A DNA stretch of 64,000 nucleotides from Gammaproteobacteria bacterium UBA2679 (GTDB taxonomy: Bacteria; Pseudomonadota; Gammaproteobacteria; Pseudomonadales; Oleiphilaceae): the NCBI GenBank assembly GCA_002354735.1, contig DEMD01000011.1:1-64000 (forward strand), written 5' to 3'. The notes under the pieces were generated by a model. The model worked only from the letters and a program-made list of their open reading frames with translations, was not told where the DNA came from and made no database searches. A program made the position numbers and the translations under genes. Each line of letters starts with the position of its first letter. The first letter of the stretch is position 1. This document shows, in pieces, positions 52,934 to 61,780 of this stretch.

Positions 52934-54031
52934 CTACCAGGGCGCGTCTTCGGCTGTTGTTGTCTCTTCAGAGTTTTCGTCAGCAGTCGCTGCGGCAGCC
53001 TGATTGGCGTCATTGCTGTCGCCGGCGTCGTCAGCCTGTGTCGATGAATCCGCTTTCGCAGGATCGGCTTGCGCTTCAGTGTCCGCTTCATCGGCGCCCA
53101 ATGCAGCCAGCAGGTCGTCATGCAGCACACGCATGTCGCTTGTGAACAGATGAAATTCGCTGGCAAACCGATCGGCAATATCACCGTCAGACTCAGGCAT
53201 GGAATCGATAGCGGCATCGAGCAGCTTGATCCCGCTCAGCGTGAACTTCTCGTCCAGGGAGAAGGACATGCGATCTTCCCAGCTCACATCCAGTTTACTG
53301 ACGAGTAGTCCGTCTTCGATGTGAGACAATACGGCTTCATTAAGGTTTTCCGAGCCCTTGCACCGAATGCTCATGCCTTGCTGATCCTGACTGGTCAGGG
53401 TACAGGCACCGCCGATGGCCAGGTTTGCAGGTTGGCTCTGATTCTTCACCCAGTCAGTAAACTGAAGGGCAGGGTTGACGTCTGGCTTAACGGGCAGGAT
53501 CGGTAATGAACCGACATCTTCACGCAGTAGCGAGGTAATCTCATCAGCCTTGTTCGCTGAAGAGCTGGCGACTACGAGCAGACCCTTGGTAAGGTCGATA
53601 TAGGCCTTTGACCAGCTGCTTTTGGAAAACGCGCGCGGCAGTAGTTCAGCGATGAGGTCTTCCTTCATCTCCTGCTTTTCCTTGCGTCTGAGTTTGCGGG
53701 CATCCTTCATCTCGATGGCCTGCACACGCTGATCGAGTTTCTGGTTTACCACCGAAGCAGGCAGTACCTTTTCGGCTTTCTGCAGCGAAAATAGCAGACA
53801 GCCATTCTGTTCATACACCAGGGATTCGGAGTCGTAAGGCAAGGGGTTCGACCAGCCGAAACGCACTGGCAGGGAACTGCCGGCGCCGCGGTCTTCGCTC
53901 GCTGTGCCGCCGTCTGCGGGGGCTTCCTGAAAGCGGGCACTTTCCAGTGCGGCGGCAAGGCTCTCCTGGGTGAAGTCGATATCCTTGGTGAAACGATAGA
54001 ACGAAACCTGTTTGAAATGCATGAGGGGCAT
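52934..54031 (-). CDS. rdgC: Recombination-associated protein RdgC
   Basis: 365 residues. RdgC pattern throughout: KQVSFYRFTKDIDF, FGWSNPL, RRKEKQEMKEDLIAELLPRAF and LLVVASSSANKADEITSLLR. RdgC forms rings on DNA and can inhibit RecA; it is found in beta- and gammaproteobacteria. The last 50 or so residues are very rich in Ala, Asp, Glu and Thr, an acidic tail absent from the short E. coli protein. ATG 54031 is kept; ATG 54022 is also possible and neither has a good ribosome site. Confidence 0.93.
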   Translation of the reverse strand: MPLMHFKQVSFYRFTKDIDFTQESLAAALESARFQEAPADGGTASEDRGAGSSLPVRFGWSNPLPYDSESLVYEQNGCLLFSLQKAEKVLPASVVNQKLDQRVQAIEMKDARKLRRKEKQEMKEDLIAELLPRAFSKSSWSKAYIDLTKGLLVVASSSANKADEITSLLREDVGSLPILPVKPDVNPALQFTDWVKNQSQPANLAIGGACTLTSQDQQGMSIRCKGSENLNEAVLSHIEDGLLVSKLDVSWEDRMSFSLDEKFTLSGIKLLDAAIDSMPESDGDIADRFASEFHLFTSDMRVLHDDLLAALGADEADTEAQADPAKADSSTQADDAGDSNDANQAAAATADENSEETTTAEDAPW

Positions 54032-54165
54032 GGGTGCTATGGTACTCTTTGAAGTTGAACAAATAGAATTGCGAGGCTGCGCAAGCCTAGCACATGCGTC
54101 AGTAATTGCACTCCCGAATGTAGCCCTAATCCGTGCCCGGGAGCACCAGCCGGAACGATTTTATC

Positions 54166-54432
54166 ATGACTGAATTCCAGCTCTTCGCGACGGAAGGCTG
54201 TACCCTGTGCGAAGTCGCCGAGGCAATGCTCGTCGACTTGCTGGGGCGGCATCCGCAGCTCGCTTCGCAGCTCAGTATCGCGTATGTGGATATCGCGGAA
54301 TCGGAGGCCATGGTCGACGCCTACGGCCTGTCTATACCGGTGCTCGCACATTCCGCGCTTGAGTTACGCTGGCCATTCACGCAAGATGAAGCGCTCGATT
54401 TTCTGCGAAGGACGTCTGCTTCCGAGCCATGA
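54166..54432 (+). CDS. Glutaredoxin-like protein (DUF836)
   Basis: 88 residues from ATG 54166. Thioredoxin-fold protein: FQLFATEGCTLCEVAEAML with a CTLC redox pair near the N terminus and the cis-proline region YGLSIPVLAH. Its stop overlaps the yaaA start by four bases (ATGA), so they are translated together. The pairing with the peroxide-response protein YaaA suits a thiol redox role. The partner is unknown. Confidence 0.85.
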   Translation: MTEFQLFATEGCTLCEVAEAMLVDLLGRHPQLASQLSIAYVDIAESEAMVDAYGLSIPVLAHSALELRWPFTQDEALDFLRRTSASEP

Positions 54433-55244
54433 TAGTGCTGCTTTCACCTGCCAAGACCCTCGATTACAAAACACCGCTACCCGTAAAACCAGAGAGGCTC
54501 GAACCAACCGTGCCCGACTATCTGGCTTCCAGTGCGGATATCGTCGACACCCTGCAAAGATACTCACCTGATGAGCTCGGCGGCCTCATGTCTATCAGTG
54601 AGGAGCTGAGCCAGCTCAATCATGATCGTTTCCAGCGCTGGCGAATGAATCAGCCGGATGCCGATAATGACTTACGGTCAGCCATATTTGCCTTTGCCGG
54701 CGACGTGTATGAGGGCCTCGATGCCTACTCCCTGAAAAAGGGTGACCTGCAGTTTGCTCAGAAGCACCTGCGCATTCTCTCTGGGCTGTATGGCATGCTG
54801 CGACCGCTCGACACCATGCAGCCGTATCGCCTGGAGATGGGCACACGGCTGAAGTTCGAGAAGGATGGCAAGGCTTTCAGGAATCTCTACGAATTCTGGG
54901 GGGAGCAGCTTGCTGAAGATCTGAGTAACCAGCTGGAAGCCCTCGGGCCCGGCGTACGTAAGGCCGATCGGCTGATAGTGAACCTGGCCTCACAGGAGTA
55001 TTTTAAAGCCGTCGACAAACGACCATTGCGCCGGAAGGTCATCACGCCCGTATTCAAGGACAGAAAAGGTGACGATTACAAGGTCGTCAGCTTCTGGGCG
55101 AAGAAGGCCAGGGGCGCCATGGTGAGGTTCATCATCGACCATCGTATCAAGCGGGTCGACAACCTCAAGAACTTCGACGTCGACGGTTACAGCTACCGGG
55201 GAGACCTCAGTGACGAGTCTCAACTCGTATTTACAAGGGGCTAG
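54429..55244 (+). CDS. yaaA: Peroxide stress protein YaaA
   Basis: 271 residues, close in pattern to E. coli YaaA (DUF328): IVLLSPAKTLDY, SGLYGMLRPLDTMQPYRLEMGT, NLASQEYFKAVD and KKARGAMVRFIIDHRI. In E. coli it lowers free iron and limits oxidative DNA damage during peroxide stress. It is coupled to the glutaredoxin-like gene by an ATGA overlap and followed by a periplasmic protein gene 51 bases on. Confidence 0.95.
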   Translation: MIVLLSPAKTLDYKTPLPVKPERLEPTVPDYLASSADIVDTLQRYSPDELGGLMSISEELSQLNHDRFQRWRMNQPDADNDLRSAIFAFAGDVYEGLDAYSLKKGDLQFAQKHLRILSGLYGMLRPLDTMQPYRLEMGTRLKFEKDGKAFRNLYEFWGEQLAEDLSNQLEALGPGVRKADRLIVNLASQEYFKAVDKRPLRRKVITPVFKDRKGDDYKVVSFWAKKARGAMVRFIIDHRIKRVDNLKNFDVDGYSYRGDLSDESQLVFTRG

Positions 55245-55295
55245 CGTATTCATTTGAGGCTCCCTCTACTCAACAGAACTATCCAAGGATTTTTT

Positions 55296-55892
55296 ATGAA
55301 ATTGACACAGATTACTTCCGCACTGTTCCTGCTGCTTTCGCTTGCGGCTAGCGGCATCGCTCAGGCAAAAGACAAATTGGAAGAAGCCGAAATCAAGCGC
55401 TGGATTTCGGCGATGCCGGCCATGCAGGCATGGGGAGCAGAAAACCGCGCCAAGCTCGAACAGCATCAGGATCCAAGTAACGTCATGCCTAACTCGCCGG
55501 AGGCCATGGTCAAGCCAATCAAGGAAGCAGGCCTGTATGACGAAGCCGAGAAACTGGTGAGCAAGCATGGATTCGACAGCCCTGAGGACTTCTCGGAAAC
55601 GTCACTGCAGATTCTCAGCGCCTATGCGAGCGTGAAAATGAAAGAGGAAATGGGTCAGGACGTCGATGCCATGTACCAGCAGATGCAGGACGCCAAAAAG
55701 GAGCTTGAAAACTCGGGCATGAGCGATCAGCAGAAGCAGATGATGGCACAGCAGTTCGCGATGGCCGAGCAGGCCTACGATGCCATCAAGGCCGTGCCTG
55801 AGGCAGATCGCAAGGCCATCCAGCCTTTCATGGCAGAAATTGATGCCGCCACGCAGGCAAAAGCTGCGCCACAGGCTGCTCCGAAGAAGTAA
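55296..55892 (+). CDS. Periplasmic helical protein of unknown function
   Basis: 198 residues from ATG 55296, set by AAGGA seven bases before; a longer frame from 55254 lacks one. Signal peptide 1-22 (ending AQA). The mature part is highly charged and mostly helical, rich in Met, Gln, Lys and Glu (MYQQMQDAKKELENSGMSDQQKQMMAQQFAMAEQ), ending in Ala/Pro/Lys. No family recognised. It follows yaaA on the same strand and converges with pdxH 15 bases later. Confidence 0.75.
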   Translation: MKLTQITSALFLLLSLAASGIAQAKDKLEEAEIKRWISAMPAMQAWGAENRAKLEQHQDPSNVMPNSPEAMVKPIKEAGLYDEAEKLVSKHGFDSPEDFSETSLQILSAYASVKMKEEMGQDVDAMYQQMQDAKKELENSGMSDQQKQMMAQQFAMAEQAYDAIKAVPEADRKAIQPFMAEIDAATQAKAAPQAAPKK

Positions 55893-55907
55893 ACTTACGT
55901 CGGCCTA

Positions 55908-56621
55908 TCAGGGCTGAAGTCGCGTGAGCCGCCATCCGTCGGGCTCACGCTTGGTGTATTCAAGGCGGTCGTGCAAGCGGCTGCTGCGGCCCTGCCAGAA
56001 CTCGTATCGGCTGGGCACGACTCGATAGCCTCCCCAGTTTTCCGGTAGCGTGATCTCATCACGATCGGCGTACCTGTTCACAGTCTCTTCGTAAATCTTA
56101 TCCAGCACCGCTCTCGATTCCACGGCCTCGCTCTGCCGACTGGCCAGCGCGCCGAGCTGACTCTCGCGAGGACGAGAGTGGAAATAGCGTTCGTCGGCAC
56201 TACGCTCCAGTCGAATTGCTTCGCCCTGGATAATGACCTGACGTTCCAGGATCAGCCAGGGAAACAACAGACAAACCTTCGGATTGCTGCTGATTGCACG
56301 ACCCTTGGCGCTGTCGAGGTTGGTAAAGAAGCAGAACCCCCGCTCATCGAAGCCTTTCAGCAGGACGGTGCGTTGCCGTGGCATGCCATCGGTGTCTGCA
56401 GTGGCCAGCACCATCGCTGTAGGATCAAGATTGACCTTGACCGCTAGTGCGTCTTCCATCCACTTGCGGAACTGATCCAGTGGATTGTTCTCGCACGCCT
56501 CCTCCAGCAGTACGCCAGTATTGTAGCTGCGCCTGACATCAGCGAGATCGTGACGCGCGACAGCGCCTCCGCCCTTCAGGTCGTCATTCAACTTATCCTT
56601 GTCTTTATAGTCACGCGTCAT
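55908..56621 (-). CDS. pdxH: Pyridoxamine 5'-phosphate oxidase
   Basis: 237 residues. PdxH pattern: AMVLATADTDGMPRQRTVLLKGFDERGFCFFTN, SNPKVCLLFPW, RPRESQLGALASRQS and the FMN-binding end ENWGGYRVVPSRYEFWQGRSSRLHDR. It makes pyridoxal 5'-phosphate from pyridoxine or pyridoxamine phosphate using FMN, in the cytosol. It begins inside the last codons of the GGDEF-EAL gene (11-base overlap), so it is the last gene of the run from 59756. This is an unexpected pairing of vitamin B6 synthesis with c-di-GMP signalling. Confidence 0.95.
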   Translation of the reverse strand: MTRDYKDKDKLNDDLKGGGAVARHDLADVRRSYNTGVLLEEACENNPLDQFRKWMEDALAVKVNLDPTAMVLATADTDGMPRQRTVLLKGFDERGFCFFTNLDSAKGRAISSNPKVCLLFPWLILERQVIIQGEAIRLERSADERYFHSRPRESQLGALASRQSEAVESRAVLDKIYEETVNRYADRDEITLPENWGGYRVVPSRYEFWQGRSSRLHDRLEYTKREPDGWRLTRLQP

Positions 56622-58545
56622 GTGGCAGGCTGCCTCCAGACAGCAACAGCTTGTGAAAAACTTGCGGGGGCAATGGCCGGCTGAAATAGAAGCCCTGTGC
56701 CATATCGCAGTTCAGCTGATGCAGCAGGACGCCAGTGGCCTCGTCTTCGATACCTTCTGCTACGACACGAATATCCAGAGCGTGTGCCAGCTCGACGATG
56801 GTCTTCAACAGCGCCTGCTGCTTCGCACTCTGGGTGGCATTGTCCACGAATATCTTGTCGATCTTGAGGATGTCGATCGGGAGTGTAAGCAAGTAGCTGA
56901 GCGAGGAGAAGCCTGTGCCGAAGTCATCGATACTACACAGGACACCCATCGTTCGCAGTGTGGTCAGGGCAAGCGCGGTTTTCGGCATGTCTTCTATGAA
57001 GGCAGACTCGGTCACCTCGATCTCTATTAGACCAGGGTCGATCTGATAGCGCCTGAGCATCTGGTCGATGGAGCCGACAAGATCGCCAAGCTGGAAGTGC
57101 TTGGTCGAGATATTCAGCGCGACCGGACAGACCTGGCCTTGCTCGCGCCACTCGGCCAGCTGTCTGCCCACTTCGTCGATGACCCATTCACCTATTTCGA
57201 CGATGAAGCCGTTTTCTTCGGCACTCGGAATGAACTGGGCCGGCGAAATCGGGTCGCCCTGCGCGGGCTGCCAGCGAATCAGGGCCTCAGCGCCGCGTAT
57301 CCGACGAGTGGCCAGGTCGATTTTCGGCTGATAAACCAGCTTGAACTCCTTGTTGAGGAGTGCACGGCGTAGGTCCTTCCTCAGCTGCAGCCGGTGATGG
57401 GCCATGAGCTCGAGCTGATCGGCGAAGAACTGGAAGTTGTTACGACCTTTCTGCTTGGCGTGGAACATGGCGATATTCGACTTGCGCAGCAGGGTTTCGG
57501 GGTTCTGGCCATCGCCTGGAAACAGGGCAATACCGATGGACACGCTGATATGGATGGTTTGTCCAAGCAGGGTAAAGGGTTGGGTAATCTGGTGCAGAAT
57601 CTCTTCGGCCAGCAAGGTCACCTGGAAGGTGTCGTTCGCGTCTTCCGACAGTACCACGAACTCGTCACCACCATGTCGTGCCAGGGCAGCGCCACGACAG
57701 GCGTTTGTGAGGCGCTGTGCAATCAGGCAGAGCAGGCGGTCGCCGAATTCCACACCCTGCAGTTCATTCACGACCTTGAAGCCATCCACGCCGATGAAGA
57801 GCACGGCAGTAGACTTCCTGGCTTTGAGGTCACTTGGTTCTCGTGCGGCCTCGCGCTTCAGCCATTCGGTCAGCAGGTTGCGATTAGGCAGGCCGGTGAG
57901 TGCATCGTGATGGGAGTTGTGGACTGCCAGCTGCTCGTTCCGCTTGATTTCGGTGATATCACTAAAGCTCCATACTCTGCCGATCGGTACATTGTCGTGC
58001 AGCCGAGGCGTAGTGAAGCACTCGAGGAAGCGTTCGTTCCTCAGCATGACCACGCAGCGGCTGGTCTGTTCCGGATACTGCTTGTTGAAGTTCCACACGC
58101 TCGTGAGCTCGTCGAGATTATCGACGCAGGTCTTGAAACGGCGCCTGATCTCAAACTTGTCGAGCGGCCGGTCTCTGGGAATCCCGAACATTTTCAGGAA
58201 CTGCTTGTTGTGGATGATGACTCGACCCTTGAGATCCAGCACCACGATGGCATCCTTGGTCGAGTTCAGGGTGTCCGACAGCAGCTCATGAGATTGTTTG
58301 AGCTCGGTAGTGGAGTTATCGAGCGCCTTGTGCTGCTTTTCCAGAAGTTCATAACGCTCTTCGAGATCCCGGTTGGATAGCTCGATGGTGCGTTCGAAGC
58401 GTCGTCGCGCTTCGTCATGCTGGGTATAGGCCTCGTCAACGGCATCGAGAAAAGAGTGGGGGAGCTTGTCTGCCGTGATGCTGTGGTCTTCAGCGAGCCG
58501 TTCGAGTTGACGTGCGAGCAGCTTGTGACGATTTGGCTCGGTCAT
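56611..58545 (-). CDS. PAS-GGDEF-EAL bifunctional c-di-GMP protein
   Basis: 644 residues. An N-terminal coiled coil (about 25-90) precedes a PAS domain (about 90-205). The GGDEF domain has an intact RHGGDEF; the inhibitory RxxD site five residues before is RGAA, so product inhibition is probably lost. The EAL domain (about 380-635) has GAEALIRWQ, EVTESAF, DDFGTGFSSLSYLL, KIDKIFV and AEGIED, all catalytic residues present. It could both make and degrade c-di-GMP; which dominates is not visible. Its start overlaps the stop of the FIST gene by four bases and its end overlaps pdxH by 11 bases. Cytosolic. Confidence 0.92.
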   Translation of the reverse strand: MTEPNRHKLLARQLERLAEDHSITADKLPHSFLDAVDEAYTQHDEARRRFERTIELSNRDLEERYELLEKQHKALDNSTTELKQSHELLSDTLNSTKDAIVVLDLKGRVIIHNKQFLKMFGIPRDRPLDKFEIRRRFKTCVDNLDELTSVWNFNKQYPEQTSRCVVMLRNERFLECFTTPRLHDNVPIGRVWSFSDITEIKRNEQLAVHNSHHDALTGLPNRNLLTEWLKREAAREPSDLKARKSTAVLFIGVDGFKVVNELQGVEFGDRLLCLIAQRLTNACRGAALARHGGDEFVVLSEDANDTFQVTLLAEEILHQITQPFTLLGQTIHISVSIGIALFPGDGQNPETLLRKSNIAMFHAKQKGRNNFQFFADQLELMAHHRLQLRKDLRRALLNKEFKLVYQPKIDLATRRIRGAEALIRWQPAQGDPISPAQFIPSAEENGFIVEIGEWVIDEVGRQLAEWREQGQVCPVALNISTKHFQLGDLVGSIDQMLRRYQIDPGLIEIEVTESAFIEDMPKTALALTTLRTMGVLCSIDDFGTGFSSLSYLLTLPIDILKIDKIFVDNATQSAKQQALLKTIVELAHALDIRVVAEGIEDEATGVLLHQLNCDMAQGFYFSRPLPPQVFHKLLLSGGSLPHDA

Positions 58546-59756
58546 AGATCTTTTTCAGCCAGCAAGGTGATCGCCATGGTCTGGTTGTGCAGTCCTGTAC
58601 CGGCCCTGTCCAGGTCGTGCCGCGGGTCCCGCCCGATTTCGCCATAGGAGTAGAATCCAGCCACTGTGCACCGGTCTGGCAGACCCGCCCCAATGGCCTC
58701 GAGCTCCTCGTCGGTTCGCTGACCGAGTGCGGCTCGTCGCGCGTAGCAGCTCACCGCGAGGGCAAAGCTGTCCCCGGCAAAATCCTTCGGTATCATGGCG
58801 CTTGCCAAAGCGGTGTCGGCAGCTATACCAGCCGCGCCGACCAGTCCTTCCAGGCCGGCTGTCATAAGACGTGCTTTGGAGCCTTCAGCAATATCACCGG
58901 CATAGGTCATCGATGCCTTTTCGTTGTCTACAGCGACAAGCGCACGAATGACTGGCGCGCCGTCGACCGGCGTTACGAGCAGCGGAAACAGCAGCCCGGT
59001 TTTCGGCAGGCCTGAGAAGTACTCACCAAGATAGTCGCGGTAGATATCCAGCGCCTGACGGTCATCGAGTTCGTAGAGCGTATTACCGCTGGCACGCGTT
59101 ACCTTCCGGCTGGCGCCGAGGGCCATCCAGCCCCCCTCGAGCCCAATGCCGACCTGCAGCTGATGGCCGTAAAAGCCTATAGCGCACATCTGGGCTGCGG
59201 GTGGTGGCGCATCGCACCAGACGTCGCTGCGTCCGAAGCGGCCATTGTCGCCTGCGAGGCCGCCGGTGATGGTCACCCGGCTCGGTTGGCTGCTCAATGC
59301 GGCCTCAATACCGCTTACCAAGCCTGCTCCGCTGACATGCTGAGCATCAGACAGCAAAATGATATGTCTCAGGGGGCGGTCTTCGCTGGCTTTTTCGTAA
59401 AGCGATGTGATGAGGCTGCGGCTTTCTGTCTCGCCGGTGTTCTCGCCGTGCAGTGGCAGAATTTCACAGGCAAGATCTGTGGCGTCGAATTCAAGTGATA
59501 CCAGTGTAACGCCACGGTTACGCACACGTTTGCCAGCTATTTCGCCGGCTGTAGAGCAACCCACGAGATAGGCATGGGGGAAATGCTGGCGAAGCAATTC
59601 GAGCCCGCCCGCCTCCTGCACCGTTCTGAAGGCACCAAAGCAAAGTACCAGGTGACGGCGGGGTGCACCCGCAAATGGGGTGCCTGTGGCTGCAACAGGC
59701 CCCGGTAGTTCAGGTTGCCATTTCGCATCGGCGAAGCGGTAACTGCTAACCTTCAT
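58542..59756 (-). CDS. FIST sensor domain protein
   Basis: 404 residues. FIST N domain (about 30-225: LVLCFGAFR, AYLVGCSTAGEI, TITGGLAGDNGRFG) and FIST C domain (about 235-380: ALDIYRDYLGEYF, AGFYSYGEIGR). FIST domains are proposed sensors of small ligands such as amino acids and are often beside signalling proteins. Here the stop overlaps the start of the PAS-GGDEF-EAL gene, suggesting that FIST input controls c-di-GMP turnover. Cytosolic; no membrane segment. The 281 bases to the divergent acyl-CoA synthetase contain a G+C-rich inverted repeat near 59874-59898 of unknown role and nothing else recognised. Confidence 0.88.
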   Translation of the reverse strand: MKVSSYRFADAKWQPELPGPVAATGTPFAGAPRRHLVLCFGAFRTVQEAGGLELLRQHFPHAYLVGCSTAGEIAGKRVRNRGVTLVSLEFDATDLACEILPLHGENTGETESRSLITSLYEKASEDRPLRHIILLSDAQHVSGAGLVSGIEAALSSQPSRVTITGGLAGDNGRFGRSDVWCDAPPPAAQMCAIGFYGHQLQVGIGLEGGWMALGASRKVTRASGNTLYELDDRQALDIYRDYLGEYFSGLPKTGLLFPLLVTPVDGAPVIRALVAVDNEKASMTYAGDIAEGSKARLMTAGLEGLVGAAGIAADTALASAMIPKDFAGDSFALAVSCYARRAALGQRTDEELEAIGAGLPDRCTVAGFYSYGEIGRDPRHDLDRAGTGLHNQTMAITLLAEKDL

Positions 59757-60037
59757 GATCCGGCTCCGACTCCAGTAAAGCTGTGTATTGCCGCCGTATT
59801 CTTCCCGAATACGATGGGGTTCGGCCTGTCGGCGACCGTTCGCAGGCTGCGCTTCCTGAAAGTATAGACAAGGGCCGCGCGTTTGGCGCGCCCCAGATGC
59901 TGCGGGTTTGCGGCAAATAAAACCATATTATAAAAAACGTCGACTACACACTGCCATCCCGGTGGCTTATGTAGGTATAATCTCGTGCGCAGGCTCATGG
60001 AAACAGCAATAACAGCTAGAAAAAAGGCTTATATAAT

Positions 60038-61720
60038 ATGGAATTAAATACGAATATACCGCTCCCGCTTCAAAGGCTTTATCAGTGGGAGCAATCCCGC
60101 CCCAGTGACATCTACATGACTCAGCCCATGGGCGGAGATATTGTACAGGACTACACCTGGCAGCGTACGGCACAGGAAGTGCGTCGCATGGCCACCTACC
60201 TGAAGTCACTGAATCTTCCAGCGGATGCCAAGGTTGGCATTCTGTCGAAGAACTGCAGCTACTGGATCATGGCCGATCTCGCGATCTGGATGGCTGGCTA
60301 CGTGTCGGTACCGCTGTACCCAACGCTGAATGCTGAAACCGTTGAGAAGATTCTCGAACATAGTGAGACTCAGGTTCTGCTCATCGGCAAGCTGGATGAT
60401 TGGAGCATGATGAAGGACGGCATTTCCGCCGACCTCAAGTGTATCTCTACAGCGCTGTCACCAGACGACGTCAAGGCGAAATATCCGCAGTGGGACGACA
60501 TCGTGGCGAAGAACGCACCGATGCAGGAAAGCCCGACGCGTAAGCATGACGAGCTCGCTACCATCGTTTACACCTCAGGCTCTACTGGCATGCCCAAGGG
60601 CGTCATGCTCTCTTTCGGCGCCATGGTTGCTGCCGGTAATGGCGCTGCCAATGCGAACGGTCTGACCAAGGACGATCGCATGCTGTCCTATCTGCCACTC
60701 GCGCACGTTTTCGAGCGCTACGCGGTAGAGATGACCTCGCTGGATAAAGGCTTCCGCCTGTTCTTCGCCGAATCGCTCGATACCTTCCTCAAGGATCTCC
60801 AGCGCGCTACACCGACAATGTTCATCTCGGTGCCACGTCTCTGGCTCAAGTTCCAGGCTGGTGTTGTTGCCAAACTGCCACAGAAGAAGTTGGACAAGCT
60901 GCTGAAGATCCCTGGCGTTTCATTCCTGATCCGCAAGAAGATCCTCAAGGGGCTGGGCCTCAACCATGTCCGTCTGGCCGCGAGTGGATCTGCACCGCTG
61001 TCTGAAGACATCATCAACTGGTATCGTCGCCTTGGTCTGGAACTGCTCGAAGGCTACGGCATGTCGGAAAACTTCGCGTACAGCCACATCATGAAGCCAG
61101 GCCGGGTCCGTGTCGGCTATGTTGGTGAGCCTCTGCCAGGTGTGCAGCAGCGTATCAGTGCTGACGGTGAGATCCAGATCAAGAGCCCCGGCACGATGAT
61201 GGGTTACTACAAGGAGCCTGAAAAGACTGCTGAAACCTTCACCGACGACGGCTTCCTGAAGACTGGTGACCGTGGCGAAATCGATGAGATGGGTCGTCTC
61301 AAGATCACCGGACGTACCAAGGAAATCTTCAAGACGTCGAAAGGTAAGTATGTTGCACCGGCGCCGATCGAGAACAAGCTGGTATCACATCCAGACGTCG
61401 AGATGGTCTGCGTCGCTGGTGTCGAACAGCCACAGCCATACGCACTCCTCATGCTGTCTGAAGGCACCTGGCCGAAGCGCAATACGCCTGAAGTGCGTGA
61501 GCGACTTGAGAAGGAGCTGCCGGAGTTGATCAAGTCCGTTAACGCCACGCTCGATCCGCATGAGCACCTGCAGTTCGTGGTTGTAGTGAAGGATCAGTGG
61601 ACTATCGAAAATGCCTTCCTGACGCCGACCATGAAAATGAAGCGCAACGTCATAGAAGATCAGTACAAGAGCCAGGTCGAAGGCTGGTACAACGCTCGCA
61701 AGAAGGTCATCTTCGAGTAA
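60038..61720 (+). CDS. Long-chain acyl-CoA synthetase (AMP-binding)
   Basis: 560 residues. ANL-family motifs: YTSGSTGMPKG (ATP-binding loop), ASGSAPLSEDI, GYGMSENF, KTGDRGEIDEMGRLKITGR and K-to-C-terminal GKYVAPAPIENKL. The LPLAHVFERY and VPRLWLKFQ segments resemble long-chain fatty acyl-CoA synthetases. It activates fatty acids with ATP and CoA, probably at the inner membrane face. It stands alone with a strong terminator after it. It could feed the acyl reductase at 30260, but there is no direct evidence. No strong ribosome site precedes ATG 60038. Confidence 0.92.
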   Translation: MELNTNIPLPLQRLYQWEQSRPSDIYMTQPMGGDIVQDYTWQRTAQEVRRMATYLKSLNLPADAKVGILSKNCSYWIMADLAIWMAGYVSVPLYPTLNAETVEKILEHSETQVLLIGKLDDWSMMKDGISADLKCISTALSPDDVKAKYPQWDDIVAKNAPMQESPTRKHDELATIVYTSGSTGMPKGVMLSFGAMVAAGNGAANANGLTKDDRMLSYLPLAHVFERYAVEMTSLDKGFRLFFAESLDTFLKDLQRATPTMFISVPRLWLKFQAGVVAKLPQKKLDKLLKIPGVSFLIRKKILKGLGLNHVRLAASGSAPLSEDIINWYRRLGLELLEGYGMSENFAYSHIMKPGRVRVGYVGEPLPGVQQRISADGEIQIKSPGTMMGYYKEPEKTAETFTDDGFLKTGDRGEIDEMGRLKITGRTKEIFKTSKGKYVAPAPIENKLVSHPDVEMVCVAGVEQPQPYALLMLSEGTWPKRNTPEVRERLEKELPELIKSVNATLDPHEHLQFVVVVKDQWTIENAFLTPTMKMKRNVIEDQYKSQVEGWYNARKKVIFE

Positions 61721-61742
61721 GCGTTAATCTGGTACTGGGAAG

Positions 61743-61777
61743 CCTCCCGCTGCCAACCGGCGCCGGGAGGTTTTTTT
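61743..61777 (+). terminator. Terminator of the acyl-CoA synthetase gene
   Basis: CCTCCCG (61743-61749) and CGGGAGG (61764-61770) form a stem with a 14-base loop that can pair further, followed by seven T. It lies 23 bases after the stop at 61720 and ends just before the convergent permease gene. Confidence 0.9.
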
Positions 61778-61780
61778 CGT

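Noticed and set aside
57394..58380. 328-codon open frame on the plus strand
   Set aside because: It is antisense to the PAS-GGDEF-EAL gene, whose motifs are clear; no domain in the antisense product.
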